DNA from: Paracoccaceae bacterium
Lineage (GTDB): Bacteria > Pseudomonadota > Alphaproteobacteria > Rhodobacterales > Rhodobacteraceae
Assembly: GCA_013003075.1 (NCBI GenBank)
Contig: JABDLJ010000004.1
Coordinates: 124,001-188,000 of the forward strand
Reading direction: 5' to 3'
Length of the DNA stretch: 64,000 nt
Shown: one piece after another, positions 39,042 through 48,159 of the stretch
How the letters are laid out: every line of letters starts with the position of its first letter
Numbering within the stretch: position 1 is the stretch's first letter
The notes under the pieces: model-generated
What the model saw: only the letters and a program-made list of their open reading frames with translations
Database searches by the model: none
Told to the model about the DNA's origin: nothing
Translations under genes and position numbers: made by a program

Positions 39042-40529
39042 ATGACCACACCGCCCAGTCTGAGCTTCAGCAAGATCGATCTCGATGCGCTTCAGGGCGC
39101 CAAGGGGCGCATCGCGCTGCTGATAGAGCCTTCGGGCAAGCTGAACCAGGCGGCCCGGCGGCTTAACCGGCTGATGCGCGGCGCGTTGGAGCGGTTCGCT
39201 GAAAGCGATGCCTTCGCCAAGATGAAGCCGGGCGATGCGAAAGATCTGGCCTTTCCCGGCGGGCTTGCGGCCGATGCCCTTCAGGTCGTCAAGCTGGCGC
39301 GCCGGGCGGGCATCGCTGAGGCGCGCAAGGCCGGGGTCGCTGTCGGGCGCGCAGCGCGCGGCAAAGACGTACTGGTATTGGCCGGTGGCTACCGGAATGT
39401 GTCCGATATCGCGCTTGGCGCGATGCTGCGGGCCTATAGCTTTACCGATCACAAGGTCGCCGGGACGGGCGGCGATGAGGACGTCGCTGACGAGGCCGGC
39501 ACGCTGTCTTTCATGGTGTCCAGGCCCGATGAGGCGCGAGAAGCCTGCAGGGGCGCCGAGGCGCTTGCCAGCGGTGTCTTCTTCACCCGCGATCTGGTGA
39601 ACGAGCCTGCCAATGTCCTGACCACCGAGGAATTCGCGCAGCGGCTTGCCGGGCTTGCCGATCTCGGCGCCAAGGTCACGGTTCTGGAAGAGCCAGAGCT
39701 GGAAAAGCTGGGCATGCGCACGCTACTGGCGGTCGGGCAGGGCTCGCGCAGCCCGTCCAAGGTCGTGGTGATCGAATGGCGCGGCGGCGGCGACGAAGCG
39801 CCGATCGCGCTGGTGGGCAAGGGCGTTGTCTTCGACACCGGCGGCATCAGCCTGAAGCCAGCGGGCGGCATGGAAGAGATGGTCACCGACATGGGCGGCG
39901 CGGGCACCGTCGCGGGCGTGATGAAGGCGCTGGCGCTGCGCAAGGCGAAAGCCAACGTGGTGGGCCTGTTTGGTCTTGTCGAGAACATGCCGGACGGCAA
40001 CGCAACCCGGCCCGGCGACGTCGTGCGCTCGATGAAGGGCGACAGCGTCGAGATCATCAATACCGACGCCGAGGGCCGGCTCGTGCTGTGCGATGTGATG
40101 TGGCACGCCCAGAAGGCGTATGGCCCGCGCGCGATGATCGACCTTGCGACGCTGACCGGCGCGGTCATCATCGGGCTGGGCCACGAGAACGCGGGCGTCT
40201 TCTCGAACGACGATGCCTTCTGCGAGGCGTTCCTGAAGGCTGCAAGGGCCGAAGACGAGGGCGCCTGGCGCCTGCCGCTTGGGCCGGGTTATGACAAGCA
40301 GCTGAAAAGCACGGTGGCCGACATGAAGAACGTGGGCGGTCGCCCGGCAGGCGCGATCACGGCGGCGCAGTTCCTTCAGCGTTTCGTGACAGAGGACATG
40401 CCGTGGATTCACCTCGACATCGCCGGGGTCGCCAACCTTAAATCCGAAGGGCCGGCCAGCCCCAAGGGCGCTACGGGCTGGGGCGTTCTGGCGCTGAACC
40501 GGCTGATCGCGGACAGGTACGAGGGATGA
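39042..40529 (+). CDS. pepA: Leucyl aminopeptidase (M17)
   Basis: 495 residues. Cytoplasmic hexameric di-zinc aminopeptidase. The N-terminal macro-like domain (residues ~1-165) is followed by the catalytic domain with KGVVFDTGGISLKPAGGMEEMVTDMGGAG, NTDAEGRLVLCD (the NTDAEGRL signature) and DLATLTGAVIIGLG; metal ligands Lys, Asp, Asp and Glu are in these segments. The stop overlaps the holC start (ATGATG). The pepA-holC pair opposite lptF is common in alpha- and gammaproteobacteria. Confidence 0.96.
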   Translation: MTTPPSLSFSKIDLDALQGAKGRIALLIEPSGKLNQAARRLNRLMRGALERFAESDAFAKMKPGDAKDLAFPGGLAADALQVVKLARRAGIAEARKAGVAVGRAARGKDVLVLAGGYRNVSDIALGAMLRAYSFTDHKVAGTGGDEDVADEAGTLSFMVSRPDEAREACRGAEALASGVFFTRDLVNEPANVLTTEEFAQRLAGLADLGAKVTVLEEPELEKLGMRTLLAVGQGSRSPSKVVVIEWRGGGDEAPIALVGKGVVFDTGGISLKPAGGMEEMVTDMGGAGTVAGVMKALALRKAKANVVGLFGLVENMPDGNATRPGDVVRSMKGDSVEIINTDAEGRLVLCDVMWHAQKAYGPRAMIDLATLTGAVIIGLGHENAGVFSNDDAFCEAFLKAARAEDEGAWRLPLGPGYDKQLKSTVADMKNVGGRPAGAITAAQFLQRFVTEDMPWIHLDIAGVANLKSEGPASPKGATGWGVLALNRLIADRYEG

Positions 40530-40993
40530 TGGGACAGGCCTATTTCTATCACCTGACCTCTAGCCCGCTGGAAGGAGCGCTGCCGATGCTGATCTCCAAG
40601 GCGCGCGAGGCCGGCTGGAGGCTTGTGTTGCGCGGCGCGGGCCGCGAACGGATCGAATGGCTGGATCAATACCTGTGGCTGCATCCCAAGGACGGATTTC
40701 TGCCGCACGGGATCGCGGGCGGCACGCATGATGCCGATCAGCCGGTGCTTCTGAGCGCCGGACAGGACATGGGCAACGCGCCCTATTGCCTGATGGCGTT
40801 CGACGGCGCCGGCGTTTCCGCCAAGGAAGTCGAAGATCTTGCCCGTGTCTGCATCCTGTTCGACGGCAACGATGCGGACGCCCTGGAGACCGCGCGGGGC
40901 CAGTGGCGCACGCTCACGGAAGCGGGCTGTACGGCGCAATACTGGGCGCAGGATGACGGGCGCTGGGTGAAGAAGGCCGAAAGCGGCAGCTAG
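40526..40993 (+). CDS. holC: DNA polymerase III chi subunit
   Basis: 155 residues. Clamp-loader accessory protein that binds SSB. Typical HolC features are MGQAYFYHLTSSPLEGALPMLISKAREAGWRLVLRG at the N-terminus, DQYLWLHPKDGFLPHGIAGG, and the closing FDGNDADALETARGQW. Either ATG (40526 or 40529) is possible; the first overlaps the pepA stop as ATGA. It converges with the aspartic protease gene with a 4-base overlap of the ends. Confidence 0.92.
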   Translation: MMGQAYFYHLTSSPLEGALPMLISKAREAGWRLVLRGAGRERIEWLDQYLWLHPKDGFLPHGIAGGTHDADQPVLLSAGQDMGNAPYCLMAFDGAGVSAKEVEDLARVCILFDGNDADALETARGQWRTLTEAGCTAQYWAQDDGRWVKKAESGS

Positions 40994-41571
40994 CGCTCGA
41001 GGATCAGCCTGCCGCCCGAGATCTCGATCCGGTCAAAACGCTGAAGATAGCTCATTCCCAAAAGCGACATGTCCATCTCGCCGGTGGTGATCATCACCGG
41101 CACGTTGAGGTCGGTGACGTTGCCAAGGGTGATCTGGGGCACCCGCACGCGCGCTGTGTTCACGCGCCCGTTGGCGGTGCTGGCAGAGCCCGAAAAGACC
41201 AGCGCGTCGGTGTCGACACCCAGCTTTTGCGCATCCGAGCGCTTCAGTACGATATCCGAAGCGCCGGTATCGACCACGAAATCAAGCGGCGTGCCGTTGA
41301 CCTGAAGCGTCAGGTAGTAATGGCCGTCAAACGCGCGCGGCGTCTCGACCCGAAGCCCTTCGGAAAACACCATCTGCCGCGGCAGTACCGTCTGGCGCAC
41401 ATCGCTCCAAAGACCTGCGCCCGCGATCACCCCGAGGAATATGAAGCTCCACGCCAAGGCCATGCGCAGGGTCTCACCCAGCGCCTGACGCCGCTCGGCC
41501 ATCAAATAACCGCCGATCGCCGCGCCCAACAAAACAAGATAGGCCAAGTGGCCCAGATCATCACCAGACAT
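40990..41571 (-). CDS. Retropepsin-like aspartic protease (TIGR02281 type), membrane anchored
   Basis: 193 residues. Two hydrophobic segments (residues ~7-23 and ~36-55) precede a periplasmic-type aspartic protease domain with the catalytic signature FVVDTGASDIVLKRSDAQKLG and the later ILLER-flanked hydrophobic motif (SLLGMSYLQRFDRIEISGG). Single DTG site, so active as a dimer as in retropepsins. Substrate unknown. Start at 41571 chosen; the upstream frame overlaps marC and is not protein-like. Confidence 0.86.
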   Translation of the reverse strand: MSGDDLGHLAYLVLLGAAIGGYLMAERRQALGETLRMALAWSFIFLGVIAGAGLWSDVRQTVLPRQMVFSEGLRVETPRAFDGHYYLTLQVNGTPLDFVVDTGASDIVLKRSDAQKLGVDTDALVFSGSASTANGRVNTARVRVPQITLGNVTDLNVPVMITTGEMDMSLLGMSYLQRFDRIEISGGRLILER

Positions 41572-41623
41572 AGTCAAAAGATAGGGCTGGTTGGCCTTCT
41601 TGAAAAGGCTTTTGCCGAAATCG

Positions 41624-42247
41624 TCAGATCTGCGCGAGCCCGAAGGCGCGCAGCCCGTCCAGCACGAACTGCACCGACAGGGCCGCCAGAAGCATGCCCA
41701 AAAGCCGCGTGACGACGTTGATGCCCGTCGGGCCCAAAAGGTGCTCGAGCACTCCGGCCGCAAGAAAAAAGATCAACGTGACGCACAAGACCAGCACCAT
41801 GACAAGGTGCACGGCGGCGATCCAGGCCCAGTCATTCGGCGATTGCCCGACCAGCAGGATCATCGTCGCCATCGCGCCGGGGCCGGCAATCAGCGGGGTC
41901 GCCAGCGGGAAGACAGAAGGGTCGTTTGCGCCGGCCGACTGGTCTTCTCGGCGCTTGGTGCGCCGCTCGAACAGCATGTCGAGCGCGGTCAGGAACAGCA
42001 AGATACCGCCCGCGATCCGGAAGGCGGGCATCGAGATGCCGACAAAGCCCAAAAGCGCCTCGCCGAAAAGGCCGAAGAGCGTCAACAAAAACGCCCCGAT
42101 CGCGCAGGACCGCAGCGCGATGTTGCGCCGGTGGCGGGCATCCTCGCCTTGTGTCAGGGCGACGAACAGCGGCGCAAGCCCGAACGGGTCGATGATCACG
42201 AAAAGCGTGACGAACGCCGTTATATATATGGCGTAGTCGGCTATCAT
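41624..42247 (-). CDS. MarC/SnatA family integral membrane protein
   Basis: 207 residues, six predicted helices. MarC signatures: FVTLFVIIDPFGLAPLFVALTQG, a central ISMPAFRIAGGILLFLTALDMLF, and FPLATPLIAGPGAMATMILLVG (the PLxAGPG motif). The family was once linked to multiple antibiotic resistance, which is not supported; some members transport small amino acids. Start at 42247 overlaps the ABC-F stop by 4 bases (ATGA). Confidence 0.9.
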   Translation of the reverse strand: MIADYAIYITAFVTLFVIIDPFGLAPLFVALTQGEDARHRRNIALRSCAIGAFLLTLFGLFGEALLGFVGISMPAFRIAGGILLFLTALDMLFERRTKRREDQSAGANDPSVFPLATPLIAGPGAMATMILLVGQSPNDWAWIAAVHLVMVLVLCVTLIFFLAAGVLEHLLGPTGINVVTRLLGMLLAALSVQFVLDGLRAFGLAQI

Positions 42248-44100
42248 GCCTGCGCTTTCTCCAGTTTTTCCAGCGCCGTTTCCCAAAGGGTTTCGGCGCG
42301 GTCGAGCGCGTCCATCACTTCGGAATACTTGCGCTGCCAGACCTCGGTTTCCTTCAGGTTCTGCGGCTCGTACATATCGGGATTGGCCAGTTTCTTGGCC
42401 AGCTTTTCGCGCATCGCTTCAAGCTTTTCCACCCGCGTTTCGCAGGTGCGCACGTCCGAGCGCAGGGCCAGCACCGCTTCGCGGCTCGCTTTGCTGTCGC
42501 CGGGTTTGGGTCGCGGCTTGGTCTTTTGCCCCTTCGGCGCCGGCTCTGACAGGATCTCGCGGCGGTAGCTGTCCAGATCGCCGGCATAGGGCGCCACGCG
42601 GCCGCCTTTGACCAGCCACAGCCGGTCGGCGACGAGCGACAGAAGGTGCATATCGTGGCTGACGATGATGACCGCGCCGGAATAGGCGGTCAGGGCTTCG
42701 ACCAGCGCCTCGCGGCTTTCCATGTCGAGATGGTTGGTCGGCTCGTCGAGGATCAAAAGGTGCGGCGCATGGATCGTGGCCAGCATCAGCGACAGGCGCG
42801 CCTTCTGGCCGCCCGACAGCTTGGCGGCCACCGTATCGGCCTGCTCGCGGCCGATGCCGAAGCCGCCGAGCCGCGCGCGCAGCTTGGCCGGGGTTTTCTC
42901 GGGCCGCAGACGGCGGATGTGGTCGAGCGGCGTTTCGTCGGCATTCAGCTCATCCAGCTGGTGCTGGGCGAAATATCCGATCCGCAGTTTGCTGGCGCGG
43001 GTAAGCCGGCCGCCCTGAAGATCAAGTTTGCCCGATAAAAGCTTGGACAGCGTGGATTTTCCCTCACCGTTCTTGCCCAGAAGCGCAATCCGGTCGTCCT
43101 GATCGATGCGCAAGGTCATCTTCGACAGGATCGTGGTCTGGCCATATCCGACCGAGGCGCTTTCCATGTTGATGATGGGCGGCGAAAGCTCTTCGGGCTC
43201 GGGGAAGGTGAATTTTTTCAGCGCCGCTTCCTGCGGCGTGGTGATCGGTTGCAGCCGGGCGATCATCTTCAGCCGCGACTGGGCCTGCACCGCCTTCGAG
43301 GCCTTGTAGCGAAACCGGTCCACGAAGCTTTGCAGATGGGCGCGCCGGGCCTCTTGTTTCTTGGCTTCGGCCTCCATCACCGCAAGCCGCGACGCGCGGG
43401 TTTCTGCAAAGCTGTCATAGGCGCCCTGGTAATAGGTCAGCTTGCGGTCCTCCAGGTGCAGAATGCCGCCCACGGCACGGTTCAGAAGGCCGCGGTCGTG
43501 GCTGATGATGATCACCGTGTGGGGGTATTTCGCCAGGTAGCTTTCAAGCCAAAGCGCGCCTTCCAGATCGAGATAGTTCGTCGGCTCGTCAAGCAGCAGA
43601 AGATCGGGCTGCGCGAACAGGACCCCGGCCAGCGCCACGCGCATCCGCCAGCCGCCCGAGAAATCGGCGCAAGGCATCGATTGTTCGGCTTTCGAGAAGC
43701 CGAGCCCCTTGAGGATCGAGGCGGCGCGCGCCTCGGCCGACCAGGCGTCGATATCGGCCAGTCGGGTCTGCACTTCGGCGATGCGGGCGGGATCGGTGGC
43801 GGTATCGGCCTCGGCCAGCAGCGCGGCGCGCTCGGTGTCGGCCTCAAGAACGGTGTCGAGTAGCGAGGTCTGCGAGGCCGGCACTTCTTGCGCCACGCCG
43901 CCGATGCGGGCGCGTGCGGGCAGGGTGATCGCGCCGCCTTCCAGCGCGTATTCGCCGCGGATCAGCCGAAAGAGCGTCGTCTTGCCGGTGCCGTTGCGCC
44001 CGACAAGGCCGACCTTGTGACCTTGAGGGATCGTCGCCGAAGCGCCGTCAAAGAGCGTCCTGCCCTCGATGGCGAAGCTTATGGTGTCGATGCGCAACAT
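42244..44100 (-). CDS. ABC-F family ATPase (Uup/EttA-like)
   Basis: 618 residues with two nucleotide-binding domains and no membrane helices. Walker A sites are [14 protein letters not shown] and [13 protein letters not shown]; signature motifs [13 protein letters not shown] and [11 protein letters not shown]; Walker [14 protein letters not shown] and [13 protein letters not shown]. The linker between domains is charged, and a C-terminal coiled coil is present ([27 protein letters not shown]). ABC-F proteins act on the ribosome E site. Uup-like subtype is likeliest given the C-terminal coil, but not certain. ATG 44100 ([13 protein letters not shown]). Confidence 0.88.
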   Translation of the reverse strand: MLRIDTISFAIEGRTLFDGASATIPQGHKVGLVGRNGTGKTTLFRLIRGEYALEGGAITLPARARIGGVAQEVPASQTSLLDTVLEADTERAALLAEADTATDPARIAEVQTRLADIDAWSAEARAASILKGLGFSKAEQSMPCADFSGGWRMRVALAGVLFAQPDLLLLDEPTNYLDLEGALWLESYLAKYPHTVIIISHDRGLLNRAVGGILHLEDRKLTYYQGAYDSFAETRASRLAVMEAEAKKQEARRAHLQSFVDRFRYKASKAVQAQSRLKMIARLQPITTPQEAALKKFTFPEPEELSPPIINMESASVGYGQTTILSKMTLRIDQDDRIALLGKNGEGKSTLSKLLSGKLDLQGGRLTRASKLRIGYFAQHQLDELNADETPLDHIRRLRPEKTPAKLRARLGGFGIGREQADTVAAKLSGGQKARLSLMLATIHAPHLLILDEPTNHLDMESREALVEALTAYSGAVIIVSHDMHLLSLVADRLWLVKGGRVAPYAGDLDSYRREILSEPAPKGQKTKPRPKPGDSKASREAVLALRSDVRTCETRVEKLEAMREKLAKKLANPDMYEPQNLKETEVWQRKYSEVMDALDRAETLWETALEKLEKAQA

Positions 44101-44233
44101 GGGGGGCGGTTTGGACCAGTGGCCGGGCGCCGTCAATCTTCGGTTTTCAACACTTGGCGCGCATGCTAGGGACGCGCGCAAATACAAGCTGGCGGGCATG
44201 GGGCCTGCCGCGGCAAGACAAGAGGCATGCCAC

Positions 44234-44656
44234 ATGGCGACCGAACGCACACTTTCCATCATCAAACCCGATGCCACGGCGCGGAACCTGACTGGCAAGA
44301 TCAACGCCAAGTTCGAAGAGGCCGGGCTGCGCATCGTGGCGCAAAAGCGCATCCATCTGACGGCAGCGCAGGCCGGTGCGTTCTACAAGGTGCATGCCGA
44401 GCGCCCGTTTTATGGCGAGCTTTGCGAGTTCATGGCATCCGCCCCGGTAGTCGTGCAGGTGCTGGAAGGCGAGGGCGCCATTGCCAAGAACCGCGAAGTG
44501 ATGGGCGCGACCAACCCCGCCGATGCGGATCCGGGCACCATCCGCGCCGAGTTTGCCGAAAGCGTCGGCGAGAATTCGGTCCACGGCTCGGACGCGCCCG
44601 AGACCGCCGCGGTCGAGATCGCGTTTTTCTTCTCGGGTCTGGAAATCGTCGGCTGA
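44234..44656 (+). CDS. ndk: Nucleoside diphosphate kinase
   Basis: 140 residues. Phosphate exchange between NTPs and NDPs via a phosphohistidine. [46 protein letters not shown], and the active-site [20 protein letters not shown] (phospho-His in VHGSD) are all in place. ATG 44234. A strong terminator follows. The 133 bases upstream (44101-44233), shared with the divergent ABC-F gene, should hold its promoter, but no clear boxes stand out. Confidence 0.97.
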   Translation: MATERTLSIIKPDATARNLTGKINAKFEEAGLRIVAQKRIHLTAAQAGAFYKVHAERPFYGELCEFMASAPVVVQVLEGEGAIAKNREVMGATNPADADPGTIRAEFAESVGENSVHGSDAPETAAVEIAFFFSGLEIVG

Positions 44657-44681
44657 TCGAGACCCCCGACGGATGCAACAG

Positions 44682-44708
44682 GGCCGCCCGTTCCGGGCGG
44701 CCTTTTTT
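44682..44708 (+). terminator. Intrinsic terminator after ndk
   Basis: GGCCGCCC (44682-44689) and GGGCGGCC (44695-44702) form a perfect 8-base stem with a 5-base loop, followed by six T. Confidence 0.9.
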
Positions 44709-44772
44709 CATGCCTTCGGCGACGATATTTGAAACACCTGGAAAGAGCCCGGGCCCAAGGGCCGCGCCGGCT

Positions 44773-45108
44773 TTATTTTCGGGCTGGAAGGCCGAGACGA
44801 TCGAGCGTGCTTTCGAATTCGGAGGCGCCCCTGTCATAGCCTAAGGCGACGAGCGCGTCGAAGCGGTTTCGCAAGGCCGCCTTCTCTTTGCCCTTGCAGT
44901 CGTTCCAGGGCCGCCCCTGCAGGCCCATCTCGATCACGTAGTAGCCGATGAAATGCGGCTTCGTGCCGGCTTGCAGAAGCCTGAGATAGGTTCGATCCGT
45001 GCCCAGCTCGCGCAGCACATCGGCGCTGGTGATGCCGGCGCGGGCGCAGGCGGCCTCCATTGCGGGGCCAAGGTTGGGGATCGATGAGACCGGCTTGGAC
45101 ATGCGCAT
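44773..45108 (-). CDS. TfoX C-terminal domain protein
   Basis: 111 residues (109 from the second ATG at 45102). The helical TfoX C-terminal fold shows as ISxIPNLGPAMEAACARAGITSADVLRELGTDRTYLRLL ... YYVIEMGLQGRPWNDCKGKEKAALRNRFDAL. The N-terminal TfoX domain is absent, so this is a stand-alone C-domain protein, common in Rhodobacteraceae. The domain has a helix-hairpin-helix-like start (IPNLGPAMEAACARAGI) that suggests nucleic acid or protein binding. No competence role can be inferred from the domain alone. Confidence 0.82.
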   Translation of the reverse strand: MRMSKPVSSIPNLGPAMEAACARAGITSADVLRELGTDRTYLRLLQAGTKPHFIGYYVIEMGLQGRPWNDCKGKEKAALRNRFDALVALGYDRGASEFESTLDRLGLPARK

Positions 45109-45168
45109 CAAACTACCGCACGGTCCGTGCGGGGCAAGCCTTCCGGCGGCCATCTGGCCAGGGTCAGC

Positions 45169-45318
45169 CTAGATGCTGGCCCAATCGGTATAGCGATACT
45201 CGCCGTCCTTGCCGGATTTGTCGGTTTTCTCGGAATGTTGCTTGTCGGGCTGGATCGCCGGGGGTGCGTCTTTGGCAGGGTTTTCCACGTCGGGGCTTTC
45301 TTCTTTGTAGTCAGTCAT
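45169..45318 (-). CDS. Small acidic/charged protein, 49 residues, unknown
   Basis: Short ORF starting MTDYKEESPDVENPAK and ending GKDGEYRYTDWASI. It is preceded by a perfect AGGAGG Shine-Dalgarno with good spacing (minus strand, around 45330-45324), which makes translation very likely. The protein is hydrophilic, Lys/Asp/Glu/Pro-rich and probably disordered, with an aromatic C-terminal tag YRYTDW. The tail vaguely recalls the RYGDWE ending of DUF1674/SDHAF4 proteins, but the rest does not match, so I leave it unassigned. It sits between the TfoX-like gene and the AT-rich gap. Confidence 0.75.
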   Translation of the reverse strand: MTDYKEESPDVENPAKDAPPAIQPDKQHSEKTDKSGKDGEYRYTDWASI

Positions 45319-45650
45319 ACTCGCCTCCTGAAACAAGGCCTTTCACGGGTTACAAGAACTGCCGCCGGATGCGACGATGACGCAGCTGGCAGCATCGATA
45401 GCTGCAATCTGACGCGTGAAGAATGGTTCGGTCATGGCAGTTTGCGTGCGCAAGCGTGACCATTTGGTGATTATACCGAGCGATCTGGCTAGACTTTGTG
45501 TCAAAAACGGATTGTTTCCTAAGTTGTCGGGAATATTGCAAATTTTCACAAAATTGCCTTTTTGAGACCCAACCGCCGCCCTCCTCGCGCGCGAGCTTAA
45601 TCGGCAGTTAAGGGTGGGACTGATACCGTTGAAACGCGGAGGGCTGAGAA

Positions 45651-45749
45651 ATGATTTTTGATTTCAATGACATTCATTCGGGCGTTTGCATGCCAGTGGG
45701 TTTCGCGGGCAATACGCCTGTCTTCACAACTGTCCGGACTGCGGCATGA
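45651..45749 (+). CDS. Possible 32-residue ORF or leader peptide
   Basis: MIFDFNDIHSGVCMPVGFAG followed by NTPVFTTVRTAA. A GGAGGG box (45638-45643) precedes the ATG at a normal distance, and the ORF lies just downstream of the AT-rich patch. Its stop overlaps the next ATG as ATGA, the typical sign of translational coupling. It could be a regulatory leader peptide or a small protein. No family recognised. Confidence 0.4.
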   Translation: MIFDFNDIHSGVCMPVGFAGNTPVFTTVRTAA

Positions 45750-45949
45750 GCGCCGCGCTTTCCGTGCTGCGCCTGAAGGGCAGGGGCGTCACGACCCAGT
45801 GCGTGATGTCGCTGCGCGCCCTGAAGCCGAGCGATGACGCGGGCGCGCCGCGCGCATTGCCCGATCCGGGCCGGCTCGCCATTACCTGCAACATCAACCG
45901 CCCGGTGATCCGGCTTATGGCCGCCGCGCGGCAGCGCTCCTTCCGATAG
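45746..45949 (+). CDS. Possible 67-residue basic protein coupled to the upstream sORF
   Basis: Begins MSAALSVLRLKGRGVTTQCV and ends IRLMAAARQRSFR; arginine-rich, with no signal peptide or membrane segment. The ATG lies in an ATGA overlap with the preceding 32-residue ORF. Support is only the coupling and the open frame, and in GC-rich DNA an open frame of this size can be chance. Confidence 0.3.
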   Translation: MSAALSVLRLKGRGVTTQCVMSLRALKPSDDAGAPRALPDPGRLAITCNINRPVIRLMAAARQRSFR

Positions 45950-46142
45950 ACCTTGGCGCCCGCAGCTTGCGGCAGATGTCCGCCGGCAGGCCGCGGCCTT
46001 CCAGCGGATAGTGTGTGGATCCGGCTCCTAAAGAATGCCAGCTGCCCCGGCGCCGCGTGGCGCCAGGGCAACCGGTCGCCCCGTGGGTCATGGGGCAATC
46101 CGGCGACGCGAGGGACAGAGAACGCCGCCGGAAACCTCGGAC

Positions 46143-47255
46143 CTAGGCCTCTTTCTGGCCAAGGTTGCCGACGGTCACCTCGTAGGTCACCTCTTTGCCC
46201 TTGTGCAGAACGCGCATTTGGGTGGTCGCATCGGGTGCGGTATCGGCCACGGCGCGGGTCAAATCGCGCAGCTCGGTGATTTCGGTGCCGTTGAATGAAA
46301 GGATGATGTCGCCTTTCACGAGGCCCGCTTTTTCGGCCGGGCTGTCTTCTGAGACGTTCTCGATCACAGCGCCGGTGGGGGCATCGTAGCCCAGAACGCT
46401 CGCGATCTCGTCCGGCATCGGCTTGATCTGGACGCCAAGCCAGCCGCGGGTCACCTCGCCATCATCGCTAAGATCGGCAACGACCGTCTGCACCAGATCG
46501 GAGGGTACCGCAAAGCCGATGCCGACCGAACCGCCGCCGGGCGAAAAGATCGCCGTGTTCACGCCGATCACTTCTCCGTCGGCATTGAAGAGCGGGCCGC
46601 CCGAATTGCCGCGATTGATCGCCGCGTCGGTCTGGATGAAGTCATCATACGGACCCGCATTGATATTGCGCGAGGTGGCCGACACGATGCCCGATGTGAC
46701 CGTGCCGCCAAGCCCGAAGGGATTGCCGACCGCGATCACCTCGTCCCCGACGCGCATCTCGGAGGAGTTGCCGAATGTGATCGCCGCAAGCGCCGCGTTG
46801 CTGTCGACCTTCAAAAGCGCGATGTCGGTCAGGGGGTCGCTTCCGATCACCTCTGCCTCGGCGCTGCGCCCGTCCGAAAAGGTGACCGTGACCGCCTTGG
46901 CGCCGTCGACGACATGGTGGTTGGTGACGATCTGGCCATCGGCCGAGACGATGAAGCCCGAACCGACGCCGGTGCGCATACGCTCCTGGCCTTGGCCGGG
47001 CATACTGTCTTCAAACCGCCGGCGCAGCTCGTCCGGGACGCCTTCGGGAAGGGCCGGGGCGGCCGTGCCTGTGGCCGCCGCGGTTGTGGTTTCGATGAAC
47101 ACCACGCTGGGCGACACGGTTTCGACCAGATCGGCATAGCCGCCTGCGGGTACGGCAAGGGCTGCGCCGGGCGCCAGGGCCAGCGCGCTGGACGTGGCCA
47201 GGGCGGCCGCAAGGGCCAGGTGCGCCAGCGGGCGCCGCGGAGATGGAAGTTTCAT
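46143..47255 (-). CDS. Secreted trypsin-like serine protease, DegP/DegQ type with one PDZ domain
   Basis: 370 residues. Signal peptide (HLALAAALATSSALALAPGAALA), then a chymotrypsin-fold domain with the triad His114 (TNHHVVDG), Asp144 (DIALLKV) and Ser218 (RGNSGGPLF). One PDZ domain (residues ~265-365: GWLGVQIKPMPDEIASVLG ... AEKAGLVKGDIILSFNGTEI) replaces the two of classical DegP, so the size is closer to DegS but the protein is exported. The start at 47255 has GGAG seven bases upstream. Divergent from a response regulator/histidine kinase pair, which suggests an envelope-stress unit. Confidence 0.92.
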   Translation of the reverse strand: MKLPSPRRPLAHLALAAALATSSALALAPGAALAVPAGGYADLVETVSPSVVFIETTTAAATGTAAPALPEGVPDELRRRFEDSMPGQGQERMRTGVGSGFIVSADGQIVTNHHVVDGAKAVTVTFSDGRSAEAEVIGSDPLTDIALLKVDSNAALAAITFGNSSEMRVGDEVIAVGNPFGLGGTVTSGIVSATSRNINAGPYDDFIQTDAAINRGNSGGPLFNADGEVIGVNTAIFSPGGGSVGIGFAVPSDLVQTVVADLSDDGEVTRGWLGVQIKPMPDEIASVLGYDAPTGAVIENVSEDSPAEKAGLVKGDIILSFNGTEITELRDLTRAVADTAPDATTQMRVLHKGKEVTYEVTVGNLGQKEA

Positions 47256-47329
47256 ATGCATGCTCCATGCGTTTTGCGTTTGACGGAACAGAAGATCGGC
47301 GCGCGCTCTCACAATGGCGTGTAGCGATC

Positions 47330-47388
47330 TATACAATTGTTTAATCCTGCGCCGGGGGTCTTGTATGGCGCGCGCGTTATACAAATGT
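47330..47388. promoter_or_regulatory. ATACAA motif cluster in the protease/response-regulator intergenic region
   Basis: In the 232-base gap between the divergent genes, TATACAATTGT (47330-47340) and TATACAAATGT (47378-47388) are direct repeats 48 bases apart. TTGTAT at 47361-47366 is the same hexamer inverted. Three ATACAA elements in a small AT-rich island between a two-component operon and its likely target protease look like response-regulator sites. The exact regulator is inferred from position. Confidence 0.45.
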
Positions 47389-47487
47389 ACTGCCCGCGCC
47401 AGGCGGGTGCGATGTGTCGGCGCGTAGAGCGTGGCGGCAGAAGATGGGCGCGCCCAACAGGCGTTTGCGACAGCGAGCCGAGGTCAG

Positions 47488-48159
47488 ATGAAGCTACTGG
47501 TGGTCGAAGACGACGAAACAACGGGCAGCTACATCGCGCGCGGATTGCGCGAAGAGGGCCAGACCGTGGATCTTGTCACCAGCGGCCGCGATGCGCTGAT
47601 CCAGGCGACGTCGTCCAGCTACGATGTGCTTGTCGTGGATCGTATGGTGCCCGAGATCGACGGCATGACGCTGGTCAAGACCCTGCGCGGGGCGGGCAAC
47701 CAGACGCCGGTCCTGTTTCTGACCGCGCTGGGCCAGGTCGAGGACCGGATCGATGGGCTGAACGCCGGCGGCGACGATTACCTGGTCAAACCCTTCGCTT
47801 TCGGCGAGCTTTCGGCCCGGATCGCCGCGCTGGCCCGCCGGCCGGTCGCGCTGGAGCGGGAAACGTCCCTGACCGCCGGCGATATGCGGATGGATCTGAT
47901 TTCACGCAAGGTGACGCGCGCAGGCCAGGACATCGACCTTCTGCCGCGCGAATTTGCGCTGCTGGAGCATCTTTTGCGCCGCAAGGGGCGGGTGCAGACG
48001 CGCACGATGCTGCTCGAGGCGGTCTGGGATATCAGCTTTGACCCGATGACCAACGTCGTCGAGACGCATATCAGCCGGCTGCGCGCCAAGGTTGACAAGC
48101 CGTTCGAGACCGAATTGATCGTCACTGTCAGAGGGGCGGGATACCGCATCGAGGAATGA
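47488..48159 (+). CDS. OmpR-family response regulator
   Basis: 223 residues. Receiver domain (residues 1-~115): acidic pocket KLLVVEDDE, phospho-acceptor Asp in LVVDRMVPEIDGM, conserved Lys in DDYLVKPFAFGEL. C-terminal winged-helix DNA-binding domain with LLPREFALLEHLLRRKGRVQTRTMLLEAVW and ETHISRLRAKVDKPF. The partner is the downstream kinase, with ATGA overlap. ATG 47488 follows CGAGGTCAG. Divergent from the secreted protease. Confidence 0.94.
   Translation: MKLLVVEDDETTGSYIARGLREEGQTVDLVTSGRDALIQATSSSYDVLVVDRMVPEIDGMTLVKTLRGAGNQTPVLFLTALGQVEDRIDGLNAGGDDYLVKPFAFGELSARIAALARRPVALERETSLTAGDMRMDLISRKVTRAGQDIDLLPREFALLEHLLRRKGRVQTRTMLLEAVWDISFDPMTNVVETHISRLRAKVDKPFETELIVTVRGAGYRIEE

Larger units (their letters stand above)
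45319..46142. other. 824-base interval without a confident gene; AT-rich patch and sORF candidates
   Basis: Between the 49-residue protein and the secreted protease. Bases ~45470-45570 are markedly AT-rich for this genome (TTGTTTCC, AAATTTTCACAAAATTG), which suggests promoter or regulatory DNA. Two [11 protein letters not shown] small ORFs follow (45651-45749 and 45746-45949). The last ~190 bases before the protease stop show nothing I can name; longer open frames on the minus strand here lack a ribosome site and protein character. Confidence 0.5.
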
